A DNA stretch of 14,975 nucleotides, from assembly GCA_002359315.1 (NCBI GenBank), contig DEMS01000040.1:1-14975 (forward strand), given 5' to 3'. Origin of the DNA: Bacteroidetes bacterium UBA2664. Lineage in GTDB: Bacteria; Bacteroidota; Rhodothermia; Balneolales; Balneolaceae. The translations under genes were made by a program, and so were the position numbers. Under the pieces are notes generated by a model. It made no database searches, was not told the origin of the DNA, and worked only from the letters and a program-made list of their open reading frames with translations. Below, one piece after another: positions 8,224 to 14,975 of this stretch; positions within the stretch are counted from its first letter, which is position 1; each line of letters starts with the position of its first letter.

Positions 8224-9222
8224 ATGAATCCTATTATAGCAATAAGCATGGGCGATTACAACGGAATCGGCCCGGAAGTCGCTCTCAAAACACTTGAGAA
8301 ATTAAATCTGAATAAATCTACCCCAATCTGGATTGGCATTCCTGAAGTGTTTGAAATGACAATGCAGCAAATCGGTATACAGTTAAATTACCGTATCATG
8401 AGTGACACGGATGATATCAAAGATGATATCATTAATATATATCCTGTTCCGATGGAATCTACTTTCAACGTGAACTATGGGGCAATCACAGCAGATGCCG
8501 GTAAAGCCGCGATGATCGCTGTCGAAAAGGGTATTGATTTCTGCCTGACCAAAAAATGCCATGCTTTGGTTACCTCTCCGATTTCAAAAGAAGCCATTTC
8601 AAAGGCGGGCTATTCAGTTCCCGGACATACGGAGTTTTTGGCTGAAAAAACAAATAGTAAGTCCATTATGATGATATTAACCGGTAAAAAGATGAGGGTC
8701 GGTCTATCGACGATTCATATTCCGGTCAAAAACATTTCTGAAAACATTCATGTTGAAAAGTTAAATCAACAGATACAAATTCTTCACGACAGTTTAGTAA
8801 ATGATTTTGGTATAAAGAAACCCCGAATTGCACTTCTTGGATTAAACCCCCATGCAGGGGATGGTGGCGTATTGGGAGATGAGGAGATTAATCATATCAT
8901 TCCTTCTATTCAAAAAGCGAAAAAAAACTCACTATTGGTAGATGGACCTTTTTCTGCTGATGGGTATTTTGCATCCGATACATACAAACAGTATGATGCG
9001 ACCCTTGCGATGTATCATGATCAAGGATTAATCCCATTCAAAACAATTTCCTTCGGATATGGAGTTAATTTCACGGCCGGATTACCTATTATTAGAACAT
9101 CGCCAGATCATGGAACTGCTTTTGCTATTGCAGGGTTAAATCATGCAGATTCACAATCATTCAATGAGGCTTATAGATTGGCATTAAAAATGGCAAAACA
9201 ACGTTTCAGTAATGATTCATAG
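8224..9222 (+). CDS. pdxA: 4-hydroxythreonine-4-phosphate dehydrogenase (PdxA)
   Basis: An NAD-dependent oxidation and decarboxylation enzyme of the DXP-dependent pyridoxal 5'-phosphate pathway, of 332 residues. The N-terminal GDYNGIGPE (10-18) corresponds to the family GDPxGIGPE, with Tyr in place of Pro. VTSPISKEA is at 116-124 and GHTEFLAE at 134-141. The three metal-binding histidines are visible: His165 in STIHIPV, His210 in LNPHAGDGG (208-215), and His265 in AMYHDQGLIPFK (262-273). RTSPDHGTAF (291-300) closes the active site. No Shine-Dalgarno sequence is seen, but the ATG at 8224 gives the complete family N-terminus. It leads a plus-strand group with the methyltransferase (8-bp gap) and ftsE. 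PdxJ and the other PLP genes are not in the window. Some PdxA-like proteins act on other 4-phosphohydroxy acids, but the sequence looks like the classical enzyme. Confidence 0.93.
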   Translation: MNPIIAISMGDYNGIGPEVALKTLEKLNLNKSTPIWIGIPEVFEMTMQQIGIQLNYRIMSDTDDIKDDIINIYPVPMESTFNVNYGAITADAGKAAMIAVEKGIDFCLTKKCHALVTSPISKEAISKAGYSVPGHTEFLAEKTNSKSIMMILTGKKMRVGLSTIHIPVKNISENIHVEKLNQQIQILHDSLVNDFGIKKPRIALLGLNPHAGDGGVLGDEEINHIIPSIQKAKKNSLLVDGPFSADGYFASDTYKQYDATLAMYHDQGLIPFKTISFGYGVNFTAGLPIIRTSPDHGTAFAIAGLNHADSQSFNEAYRLALKMAKQRFSNDS

Positions 9223-9230
9223 ATAATTAT

Positions 9231-10007
9231 ATGAGTTTAGATACAAAAATTAATCCTCCCTACTCCTCTTTGGCAGATATTTATGACGAGGTCATGTCGG
9301 ATGTGGACTATGAAACCTGGGCCGATTACATCGATGAAATTATCATCACACATAACCCGTCAGCCAGCCAGCTTCTTGAACTGGCGTGTGGCACGGGTAC
9401 GATTGCCCTCTCCCTTGAAGAATTGGATTGCTACGAGATAACAGCCACAGATGGAAGTACTGATATGATTCGTGTTGCGAAGGAAAAAGGAGCATCTGTC
9501 AATTCAGAGGTTCATTTTGAGGTAATGGATTTCAATAATATCAATAGTAAAAATCAGTTTGATGTAGTATATCTGATTTTTGACAGTATCAATTATCTCA
9601 GGGAAGAGGAATTAATCCTGAAATTGCATCATGATGTTAAAAAGATCTTAGCACCCAACGGGATTTTTATTTATGATTTTACAACTCCAAGAAATTCCAG
9701 GAAAGCCGTAAAATATTTGGACAATGACACCCATATTATTGGTAATAAATACAAGTATCAACGTGAGAGCTCATATGATGCGAAGAGTCAAATTCACACA
9801 AATGTATTTCAAATAGAACAATTAAAACAAAATGGAGATGCAGGAACCGATTTGTTTAAAGAGATCCACCAACAGAAAATATATTCTCAGGAATACATAC
9901 GTTCAATAATAGAGAAAACAGAATTCACTATATTGGAGGCTTACGATGGTTTTCAATTACTTCCTGCTCATAAAAATAGTTTACGCATTACAATGGTGTT
10001 ACAATGA
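9231..10007 (+). CDS. Class I SAM-dependent methyltransferase, substrate unknown
   Basis: A 258-residue methyltransferase of the Rossmann-fold type. Motif I is LLELACGTGTIAL (48-60). The acidic residue that would bind the SAM ribose is Asp74 in TATDGSTDMI (71-80). VMDFN (98-102) is the adenine-contacting region, and DVVYLIFDSINYL (111-123) is motif IV-like. A long C-terminal part (about 150-258) of beta strands probably forms the substrate cap, and the N-terminal YSSLADIYDEVM (11-22) is typical of small-molecule methyltransferases of this type. Nothing in the sequence identifies the substrate. The gene follows pdxA by 8 bp, and its stop overlaps the ftsE start in ATGA (10004-10007), so translation of ftsE is likely coupled to it. 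Confidence 0.87.
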   Translation: MSLDTKINPPYSSLADIYDEVMSDVDYETWADYIDEIIITHNPSASQLLELACGTGTIALSLEELDCYEITATDGSTDMIRVAKEKGASVNSEVHFEVMDFNNINSKNQFDVVYLIFDSINYLREEELILKLHHDVKKILAPNGIFIYDFTTPRNSRKAVKYLDNDTHIIGNKYKYQRESSYDAKSQIHTNVFQIEQLKQNGDAGTDLFKEIHQQKIYSQEYIRSIIEKTEFTILEAYDGFQLLPAHKNSLRITMVLQ

Positions 10008-10684
10008 ATAGTCCTTTTGCAATTCAAATGAATAATGTATCTGTTAAATACGGCAACAATGTCGTGCTTAATGATATCGATTTTACACTCGATCAAAGTG
10101 AATTTTGCTACGTAATCGGTAAAACAGGTGCAGGTAAAAGCTCCTTTCTGAAATTAATTTACCGAGATGTAACACCGGCATCCGGTTCTGTGTTTGTTGC
10201 GGACTTTGACGTTACCACTCTCCCGGATCGAAAAGTTCCTTTTCTAAGAAGAAGAATTGGGGTAGTCTTTCAGGATTTCCAACTGCTTTCCGATAGAAAT
10301 GTCTTTGATAATGTTGCGTTTGCACTGCAAGTAACCGGAAACAAAACGGGTTTCATCAAAAACAGGGTTCTGGAGGTATTAGGGCTTGTTGGATTAAGTC
10401 ACAGAAGAAACAGTATGCCTGATGATCTTTCCGGCGGTGAAAAACAACGAGTTGTTATAGCAAGAGCATTGGCAAATGAACCTAGACTCTTATTAGCTGA
10501 TGAGCCTACAGGAAATTTAGATCCGGATGCCAGCGGCTCCATCATGGAACTGCTTCAGCAGATTAATAATCGAGGAATGGCCGTCTTAATGGTCACTCAC
10601 GATTACAATGTAATCAGAAAATTCCCACGGAAAACCATTGAAATAAAAAATGGCAAATTGAAAGAGGTTGTCGTTAATAAATAG
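10004..10684 (+). CDS. ftsE: FtsE-type ABC transporter ATP-binding protein
   Basis: A 226-residue stand-alone ATPase of the FtsE/LolD group. Walker A is GKTGAGKSS (39-47), followed by FLKLIYRDVTPASG, where the FtsE-like KLIY is a recognised feature. Gln90 forms the Q-loop (VVFQDFQLL). The signature is LSGGEKQRV (142-150). Walker B is LLLADEPTGNLD (162-173) with catalytic Glu167, and the switch is His199 in MVTHD. FtsE works with membrane partner FtsX at the division site, where it controls cell-wall hydrolases in the envelope. No ftsX is next to it here, so the partner must be encoded elsewhere or the FtsE assignment is wrong (a LolD- or MacB-type ATPase is the alternative). The start overlaps the methyltransferase stop by 4 bases. 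Confidence 0.85.
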   Translation: MNSPFAIQMNNVSVKYGNNVVLNDIDFTLDQSEFCYVIGKTGAGKSSFLKLIYRDVTPASGSVFVADFDVTTLPDRKVPFLRRRIGVVFQDFQLLSDRNVFDNVAFALQVTGNKTGFIKNRVLEVLGLVGLSHRRNSMPDDLSGGEKQRVVIARALANEPRLLLADEPTGNLDPDASGSIMELLQQINNRGMAVLMVTHDYNVIRKFPRKTIEIKNGKLKEVVVNK

Positions 10685-10695
10685 TCCCCTATCTT

Positions 10696-10711
10696 AAAAA
10701 AGCGCTTTTTT
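10696..10711 (+). terminator. Possible terminator after ftsE
   Basis: AAAAAAGCGCTTTTTT begins 11 bp after the ftsE stop. It can fold as an A/U stem with a 4-base GCGC loop and ends in a run of six T. The stem is weak because it has almost no G/C pairs, but the position at the end of the pdxA group fits a terminator. The outer T/A pair (10695/10712) extends it by one. Confidence 0.4.
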
Positions 10712-10799
10712 ATTCGTTAAAAGCATAAATTTACTTTCCAATTCAATAAAGATTTTGTTAATTGTACATAACTGTTAATCAATCCTTATGGAGTCAGTT

Positions 10800-11597
10800 A
10801 TGAAGAATACACTTCTTTTTTTGCTTTCCGTCTGTGTAGTTTCATTAATTTCTCTCACTCATTCTTATGCGCAATCTCAAGAGGGTGATTACATGCATAT
10901 CGATTATATTCATATTGAAAAAGACGATATTGTTGATTTTATCTCACAAATTGAGCCTCAGATCAAAAGATTACAACAAGCAAGAGTCGACTCAGATGCT
11001 TTGAATGAATGGTATATATATCGGGTTGCTTATCCCGGTTCACAAAATACAGTTCACAATTTTGTTTCCGTCTCTATATGTTCCTACATCTGTTCATTTG
11101 AAGATTTCCACGATTCGTTAAATGATCAATTTTCTTCAGATGATTATGCTCAGCTAATTCGAAATTTTCAAAGTTTTATGATTCCAACCCATTCTGAACT
11201 TTGGAGAATTAACAATAACGTGGTGCGTGAAGACAATTTAGAGCCTGCCAGATACTTTAGCATGGACTATATGAAAGTCAACTCCGGAATGGAGTATGCC
11301 TATCAAATGATGGAGGATGAGATTGCGCGCCCTTTGCATGAGCAGAGAATGGAGAACGATGCTATGGAAGCCTGGCAATTATTCAGTCTTGTTATTCCGG
11401 GCGGGTCTCAATATGGATACAATTATGCCACGGGAAATCACTTTAAAAATTTAAAGGATTTTGAATTTGGGTTTACTGATGAATTGATAAGTCAAACTCA
11501 TCCTAATACCAACGTCAGTGAATTCTTTGATAACATTGAGCGAACTCGTGATCCGGTACGCATTGAAGTTTGGGAATTGCTGGATTATGTTAAATAG
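10800..11597 (+). CDS. Exported protein of unknown function with two copies of one domain
   Basis: I do not recognise this family. The start is placed at ATG 10800, not the in-frame ATG at 10788: it gives a normal signal peptide (MKNTLLFLLS, hydrophobic core, then THSYA/QS near residue 24), and a GGAG lies 7 bases upstream. The 265-residue precursor would be secreted to the periplasm or the surface. The mature part falls into two similar halves, about 31-141 and 152-263. They share a [ST]MDYM/HIDYI-type opening strand, a helix, the block DALNEWYIYRVAYPGSQ versus DAMEAWQLFSLVIPGGSQ, and an ending with SELWRI versus IEVWEL. The strand-helix-strand pattern recalls duplicated ferredoxin-like (dimeric alpha/beta barrel) domains. 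That is a fold guess only. Two Cys (about 94 and 98) occur in the first half only. It stands alone between ftsE and convergent aguA. Confidence 0.75.
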   Translation: MKNTLLFLLSVCVVSLISLTHSYAQSQEGDYMHIDYIHIEKDDIVDFISQIEPQIKRLQQARVDSDALNEWYIYRVAYPGSQNTVHNFVSVSICSYICSFEDFHDSLNDQFSSDDYAQLIRNFQSFMIPTHSELWRINNNVVREDNLEPARYFSMDYMKVNSGMEYAYQMMEDEIARPLHEQRMENDAMEAWQLFSLVIPGGSQYGYNYATGNHFKNLKDFEFGFTDELISQTHPNTNVSEFFDNIERTRDPVRIEVWELLDYVK

Positions 11598-11669
11598 GAT
11601 TAATGTATCCAACTTCACTTATAGTGTATTGGAATCAGTTTGAATTGTGAATCATATTTATCGATCTCA

Positions 11670-12743
11670 TTAATTAAAATGGGTTATCCCATAAAGCTGT
11701 TGAGTGATGCAGTGAATACTGCCTTGTCCCCAAACAAGATCGGTGCAGTCGATACCGATAATATCCCGATCTGGGAAATATTCACTGAAAAGGTCCAAAG
11801 CGATATCGTCGAAATGTTCATCATACAGGGGGACCAAGACAACCCCATTTGCGATATAGAAATTGGCATAACTGGCGGGCACAAATTGTGATCCATCTAC
11901 AGTTTGATCGATAATCCTTGTCTGAGGCAGTGGTAACGTAACAATTTGAAGGGACTCTCCATATTGATTTACAGCATTTTCCAAAATCTCAAGATTTTCT
12001 TGCAGTGCAGAAAAATTGACATCTGATTCATCCTCTGTTACCATTGTTAAAATGGTATTTTTATTCAAAAATCTCGATAAATCATCAATATGTCCATCCG
12101 TATCATCTCCCGCCAAACCTCGTTTAAGCCATAGTATCTTTTCTATTCCAAGAAAGTCCTTTAGTAACTGTTCTATCTGGGGTTTCGTTAAACCGGGATT
12201 TCGGTTCGGATTTAATAATACTGATTCGGTTGTCAAAAGTAATCCATCTCCATTCGTATCAATACTGCCCCCTTCCAACACCATCCCGGTTTTGAAATAT
12301 GGAAGATCATAGTGATCGCAGAACCATTTCGGAATGGCGTTATCAGAGTCAAAAGGCGGGTACTTCCCACCCCAGGCATTGTACTCCCAGTCCGTAATTG
12401 CAAACTCTTCCGTCTCCTCGTTCTGACGCTCTATAAAAATAGGACCGCAATCGCGTGCCCAAACATCATTCATCGGTATGGAGTGAAGAGATACCTGACT
12501 CAGGTCTATAGACCTGGAGTTCAGTTTTTCTATTAGATATTTTTTAGGCAGACGAATATCGTGAAGCAGAATGATGGGCTCATACTGATGTAGCGATTCA
12601 ATGATATTTAAATACACTTCCTCCACTTTTTTTAGCCTGATATCAGGCCAGGTTTCAACATTTGATGGCCAGTGAAGTTGTGTTGCTGAATGTTTGCTCC
12701 ATTCAGCAGGCATCTGATATCCGAATTCAACAGGTTTTTTCAT
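11670..12743 (-). CDS. aguA: Agmatine deiminase
   Basis: Hydrolyses agmatine to N-carbamoylputrescine and ammonia on the route from arginine to putrescine. At 357 residues it is the normal cytosolic size; the related Porphyromonas peptidylarginine deiminase is longer and exported. Family landmarks are MPAEWSKHSATQLHWP (11-26), NDVWARDCGPIF (92-103) with a substrate-binding Asp, VLEGGSID (155-162), GDDTDGHIDDLSRF (212-225) with catalytic His218, and GQGSIHCITQQ (339-349) with the nucleophile Cys345. The gene is monocistronic and convergent with the duplicated exported protein (72-bp gap). It diverges from tdk across 177 bp. N-carbamoylputrescine amidase, often a neighbour, is not in the window. 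Confidence 0.93.
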   Translation of the reverse strand: MKKPVEFGYQMPAEWSKHSATQLHWPSNVETWPDIRLKKVEEVYLNIIESLHQYEPIILLHDIRLPKKYLIEKLNSRSIDLSQVSLHSIPMNDVWARDCGPIFIERQNEETEEFAITDWEYNAWGGKYPPFDSDNAIPKWFCDHYDLPYFKTGMVLEGGSIDTNGDGLLLTTESVLLNPNRNPGLTKPQIEQLLKDFLGIEKILWLKRGLAGDDTDGHIDDLSRFLNKNTILTMVTEDESDVNFSALQENLEILENAVNQYGESLQIVTLPLPQTRIIDQTVDGSQFVPASYANFYIANGVVLVPLYDEHFDDIALDLFSEYFPDRDIIGIDCTDLVWGQGSIHCITQQLYGITHFN

Positions 12744-12920
12744 AATGGATAATCAATATCAGTCGTTAAAAAGGTTGTGAAATAGTATTTAAGAAAATGG
12801 CAAAGATCAATACTCATTCTGTATGATGATTCAAAAGATCACTATTTAATTCTTTTTGTTTTCCCTTGTGCGAGATATATTCCAAGCTGAAATATAACTT
12901 CAAATCTGTAATTTCTTCAG
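12744..12920. other. Divergent intergenic region between aguA and tdk
   Basis: This 177-bp AT-rich region should hold the promoters of both genes. On the tdk side, TTG at 12856-12858 is followed after 17 bp by TATATTCC (12876-12883), which is only a partial match to the Bacteroidota -7 consensus. No clear operator, hairpin or small gene is seen. Confidence 0.35.
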
Positions 12921-13562
12921 ATGATAAATGAACCTTCATTTTTACCCGGTAACATTGGTTGGATCGAAGTCGTTTGCGGTGGAATGTTTAGCGGGAAAAC
13001 AGAAGAATTAATCAGAAGAGCAAGAAGAGCATATATTGCCGGACAGGATGTCGTTATCGTAAAACCTGCAATCGACAACAGATATAGTGATACAGAAGTT
13101 GTATCACATGATGAGACATCACTGCCGGGCATAACGGTTGATACAGCAGATCAAATTATACTACTAACCTCGTCAGCCAAAGTTGTTTGCATTGATGAAG
13201 CACAGTTTTTCGACGACCGAATCGTGGATGTAGCCTCTACATTAGCAAATGACGGGAAAAGAGTTATCATTGCCGGCCTGGATATGGACTATCTCGGTAA
13301 ACCCTTTGAACCTATGCCACAGCTACTTGCAATCGCAGAATATGTGACAAAACTTCATGCAATATGCTCTGAAAGTGGCATGCTGGCCCATTTTTCTCAA
13401 CGTATTGTTGTTAGTGACGAGAAAGTTTTAGTTGGCGAAAAAGATGCTTATGAACCCAGGGCACGTCACTGTTTCAGACCCCCTTTGGATGAAAAACGTG
13501 GCAAGACCCGCCCTCCTTTATCAAAGAACAGATCTCAAAATCAACCCAAAGATACAGATTAG
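12921..13562 (+). CDS. tdk: Thymidine kinase (type II, TK1-like)
   Basis: Phosphorylates thymidine with ATP for salvage into dTMP. The protein has 213 residues. The P-loop is GGMFSGKTEELIRRARRA (20-37). The Walker B region with catalytic Glu93 is VVCIDEAQFFDD (88-99). GLDMDYLGKPFEPMPQLLAIAE (119-140) leads to the lasso domain that holds the base. In the classical family, two CxxC pairs bind a structural zinc. Here the first reads CSES (149-152) and the second ARHC (181-184), so one Cys of each pair is replaced. The basic, disordered-looking tail (about 190-213) is an extension. The stop TAG is immediately followed by the ATG of the nucleoside transporter, so the two genes form a salvage operon. 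Confidence 0.95.
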   Translation: MINEPSFLPGNIGWIEVVCGGMFSGKTEELIRRARRAYIAGQDVVIVKPAIDNRYSDTEVVSHDETSLPGITVDTADQIILLTSSAKVVCIDEAQFFDDRIVDVASTLANDGKRVIIAGLDMDYLGKPFEPMPQLLAIAEYVTKLHAICSESGMLAHFSQRIVVSDEKVLVGEKDAYEPRARHCFRPPLDEKRGKTRPPLSKNRSQNQPKDTD

Positions 13563-14894
13563 ATGGAAATAGTTAGAGGCCTCATTGGAATGGTTGCAAT
13601 CATTGCAATCGCACTTGCATTCAGTAATAATAGAAAAAATGTAGATTGGAAATTAGTTGGAACGGGTCTGGGAATACAGTTCATTCTGGCCATTTTTATT
13701 CTAAAAGGTGCAGTAATGGCTGAATTTTGGTCGCCACTTGGCTGGCCTAAACTGTTTTTCAGCTGGATTTCATCATTTTTTGTAATTGTACTTGATTTCA
13801 CGACTGCCGGTGCAGAATTCATATTTGGAGATCTTGCAAAGAGTCCCGGTATGGAAGGCAGTTTGGGTAACTTTTTTGCTTTTCAGGTCTTGCCGACAAT
13901 CATCTTCTTTGCTTCCCTGACAGCTATACTATATCACTATGGGATCCTTCAAAAGATTGTAGACTACATGGCAAGAGGAATGCAAAAAATAATGGGTACA
14001 TCCGGAGCCGAATCTCTCTCAGTAGTGGCAAATATTTTTGTAGGACAAACAGAATCACCGCTTGTGATCAAACCCTATATCGAGAACATGACTAAATCTG
14101 AACTCTTGACTGTTATGACCGGCGGGATGGCGACGATTGCCGGTGGTGTAATGGCTGCTTACGTTCAGATGTTGGGTAATTCATACTCGATAGCCCAGGG
14201 CGTATCTCTGGATGTAGGCAGACTGATGTTTGCGGAACAACTTCTGGGAGCCAGTTTAATGGCTGCACCTGCAGCACTGGTCATAGCAAAAATAATTTTC
14301 CCGGAAAATGACGAGCCTGTAACGAAGGGGGATGTTAAAATAACCGTTGAAAAACCGGACGCAAACGGGATTGATGCAGCTGCTACCGGGGCCGGTGTCG
14401 GTCTTAAGCTTGCTGCAAATGTAGGGGCAATGCTTTTGGCATTCATAGCCCTACTTGCCATGGGGAATTATTTCCTCTTTGAGATCGGTGAAATTACAGG
14501 CTTAAACAACGCATTCCCTGATTTTAATCTAACCATTGAATCATTATTGGGATGGATAATAGCCCCAATTGCATTTATTGTGGGTGTACCATGGGTGGAT
14601 GCTGTCAATATGGGGTCACTTTTAGGAACCAAGGTAGTTCTGAATGAATTTGTTGCATATCTTCAATTGGCTGATATGGTAGAACAAGAAATGATATCTC
14701 CTAAAACAATTACCATGGCAACATTTGCACTCTGTGGTTTTGCTAATTTCTCATCAATCGCAATTCAAATTGGTGGTATTGGAGGTTTAGCACCCAGCCG
14801 TAAGTCAGAACTCGCCAGTTTTGGCCTAATGGCAGTTTTGGCCGGCTCTTTAGCTAATCTCATGACAGCTACGATCGCCGGAATGCTTTTTTGA
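13563..14894 (+). CDS. Concentrative nucleoside transporter (CNT/NupC family)
   Basis: An inner-membrane symporter that takes up nucleosides using a cation gradient. It has 443 residues with about eight or more hydrophobic segments. Family cores are SGAESLSVVANIFVGQTESPLVI (147-169, conserved throughout), including the substrate-site GQTESP (161-166); VMTGGMATIAGGVMAAY (184-200); the segment LGTKVVLNEFVAYLQL (354-369); and the C-terminal ALCGFANFSSIAIQIGGIGGLAP (389-411). These correspond to the two substrate-binding hairpin regions of CNT proteins. A hydrophilic loop of about 30 residues (248-275) lies between them. It starts at the base right after the tdk stop. The pairing with thymidine kinase suggests thymidine is among its substrates, although the sequence does not fix specificity or whether H+ or Na+ drives it. 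Confidence 0.93.
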   Translation: MEIVRGLIGMVAIIAIALAFSNNRKNVDWKLVGTGLGIQFILAIFILKGAVMAEFWSPLGWPKLFFSWISSFFVIVLDFTTAGAEFIFGDLAKSPGMEGSLGNFFAFQVLPTIIFFASLTAILYHYGILQKIVDYMARGMQKIMGTSGAESLSVVANIFVGQTESPLVIKPYIENMTKSELLTVMTGGMATIAGGVMAAYVQMLGNSYSIAQGVSLDVGRLMFAEQLLGASLMAAPAALVIAKIIFPENDEPVTKGDVKITVEKPDANGIDAAATGAGVGLKLAANVGAMLLAFIALLAMGNYFLFEIGEITGLNNAFPDFNLTIESLLGWIIAPIAFIVGVPWVDAVNMGSLLGTKVVLNEFVAYLQLADMVEQEMISPKTITMATFALCGFANFSSIAIQIGGIGGLAPSRKSELASFGLMAVLAGSLANLMTATIAGMLF

Positions 14895-14908
14895 TTTGTT
14901 TGTTGGGG

Positions 14909-14975
14909 CTATCAGCTATCAGCTATCAGCTATCAGCTATCAGCTATCAGCTATCAGCTATCAGCTATCAGGTAT
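14909..14975. repeat. 7-bp tandem repeat, (CTATCAG)x9, cut by the window edge
   Basis: Nine perfect head-to-tail copies of CTATCAG fill 14909-14971. The next bases are GTAT, where the repeat would give CTAT, so the array may be starting to vary or may end there. It begins 14 bp after the stop of the nucleoside transporter gene. Each junction holds AGCT, a 4-bp palindrome, spaced every 7 bp. Arrays of this heptamer type are known as short tandem repeats in intergenic DNA of several bacterial groups. The unit is not a multiple of 3, so one frame would translate as repeating LSAISYQ, which is not evidence of a gene. The total length cannot be judged from this window. Confidence 0.95.

Noticed and set aside
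8410..8433. Tandem 12-bp near-duplication inside pdxA (DDIK/DDII)
   Set aside because: It is in frame, lies in a variable surface region, and differs at two positions; a chance microrepeat is sufficient.
10788..10799. ATG at 10788 as the start of the duplicated exported protein
   Set aside because: It adds MESV before a standard signal peptide; the ATG at 10800 gives the usual Met-Lys start and has a GGAG upstream.
12312..12536. Forward open frames overlapping aguA, and similar antisense frames elsewhere
   Set aside because: They lie opposite strongly conserved genes and show no family resemblance or plausible starts of their own.
11670..12743. Peptidylarginine deiminase (virulence-type)
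   Set aside because: No signal peptide or extra domains are present, and the length and motifs fit cytosolic agmatine deiminase.
14909..14975. CRISPR array or coding repeat (LSAISYQ) at the right edge
   Set aside because: The units are 7 bp with no spacers, and the open frame is only a by-product of a 7-bp repeat without stops.

Overview
The window looks like a chromosomal, mostly housekeeping segment of an AT-rich bacterium of the Bacteroidota/Balneolota (FCB) group. Four things suggest this: start codons mostly without Shine-Dalgarno sequences, the long (316-residue) PurC, a LuxE/PaaK-type acyltransferase-like protein, and a TlpA-like lipoprotein with a large N-terminal region. The phylum assignment is an inference from protein style, not from a marker gene. 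No rRNA, tRNA, CRISPR array, transposase or phage gene was seen.

Layout. (1) 136-2118, plus strand: a LacI-family regulator and purC (SAICAR synthetase), 3 bp apart. (2) 8053 down to 2130, minus strand: five tightly spaced genes, gatB, a TlpA-like lipoprotein, tpiA, purD and a LuxE-like protein, with gaps of 26, 18, 5 and 25 bp. They form a probable operon that ends 11 bp from the end of purC. (3) 8054-8223: a divergent intergenic region with weak promoter-like boxes on both strands. (4) 8224-10684, plus strand: pdxA, a class I methyltransferase and ftsE. The last two overlap by ATGA, and a short A/T-flanked palindrome follows that may be a terminator. (5) 10800-11597: an exported protein of unknown function built from two diverged copies of one domain. 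(6) 12743 down to 11670, minus strand: agmatine deiminase. (7) 12921-14894, plus strand: thymidine kinase and a concentrative nucleoside transporter, directly abutting. (8) 14909 to the window end: a perfect 7-bp tandem repeat that runs off the edge.

How the genes fit together. PurD and PurC catalyse two steps of de novo IMP synthesis, although they lie in separate, convergent transcription units. The thymidine kinase and transporter form a nucleoside uptake and salvage pair. GatB (Gln-tRNA/Asn-tRNA amidation), TpiA (glycolysis), PdxA (pyridoxal phosphate) and FtsE (division) are unrelated core functions.

No clear new multi-gene system is visible. The points most worth following up are the internally duplicated exported protein, the LuxE-like protein without lux partners, the cysteine-free thioredoxin-like lipoprotein, the half-lost zinc site in thymidine kinase, the LacI regulator joined to purC, and the terminal heptamer repeat.
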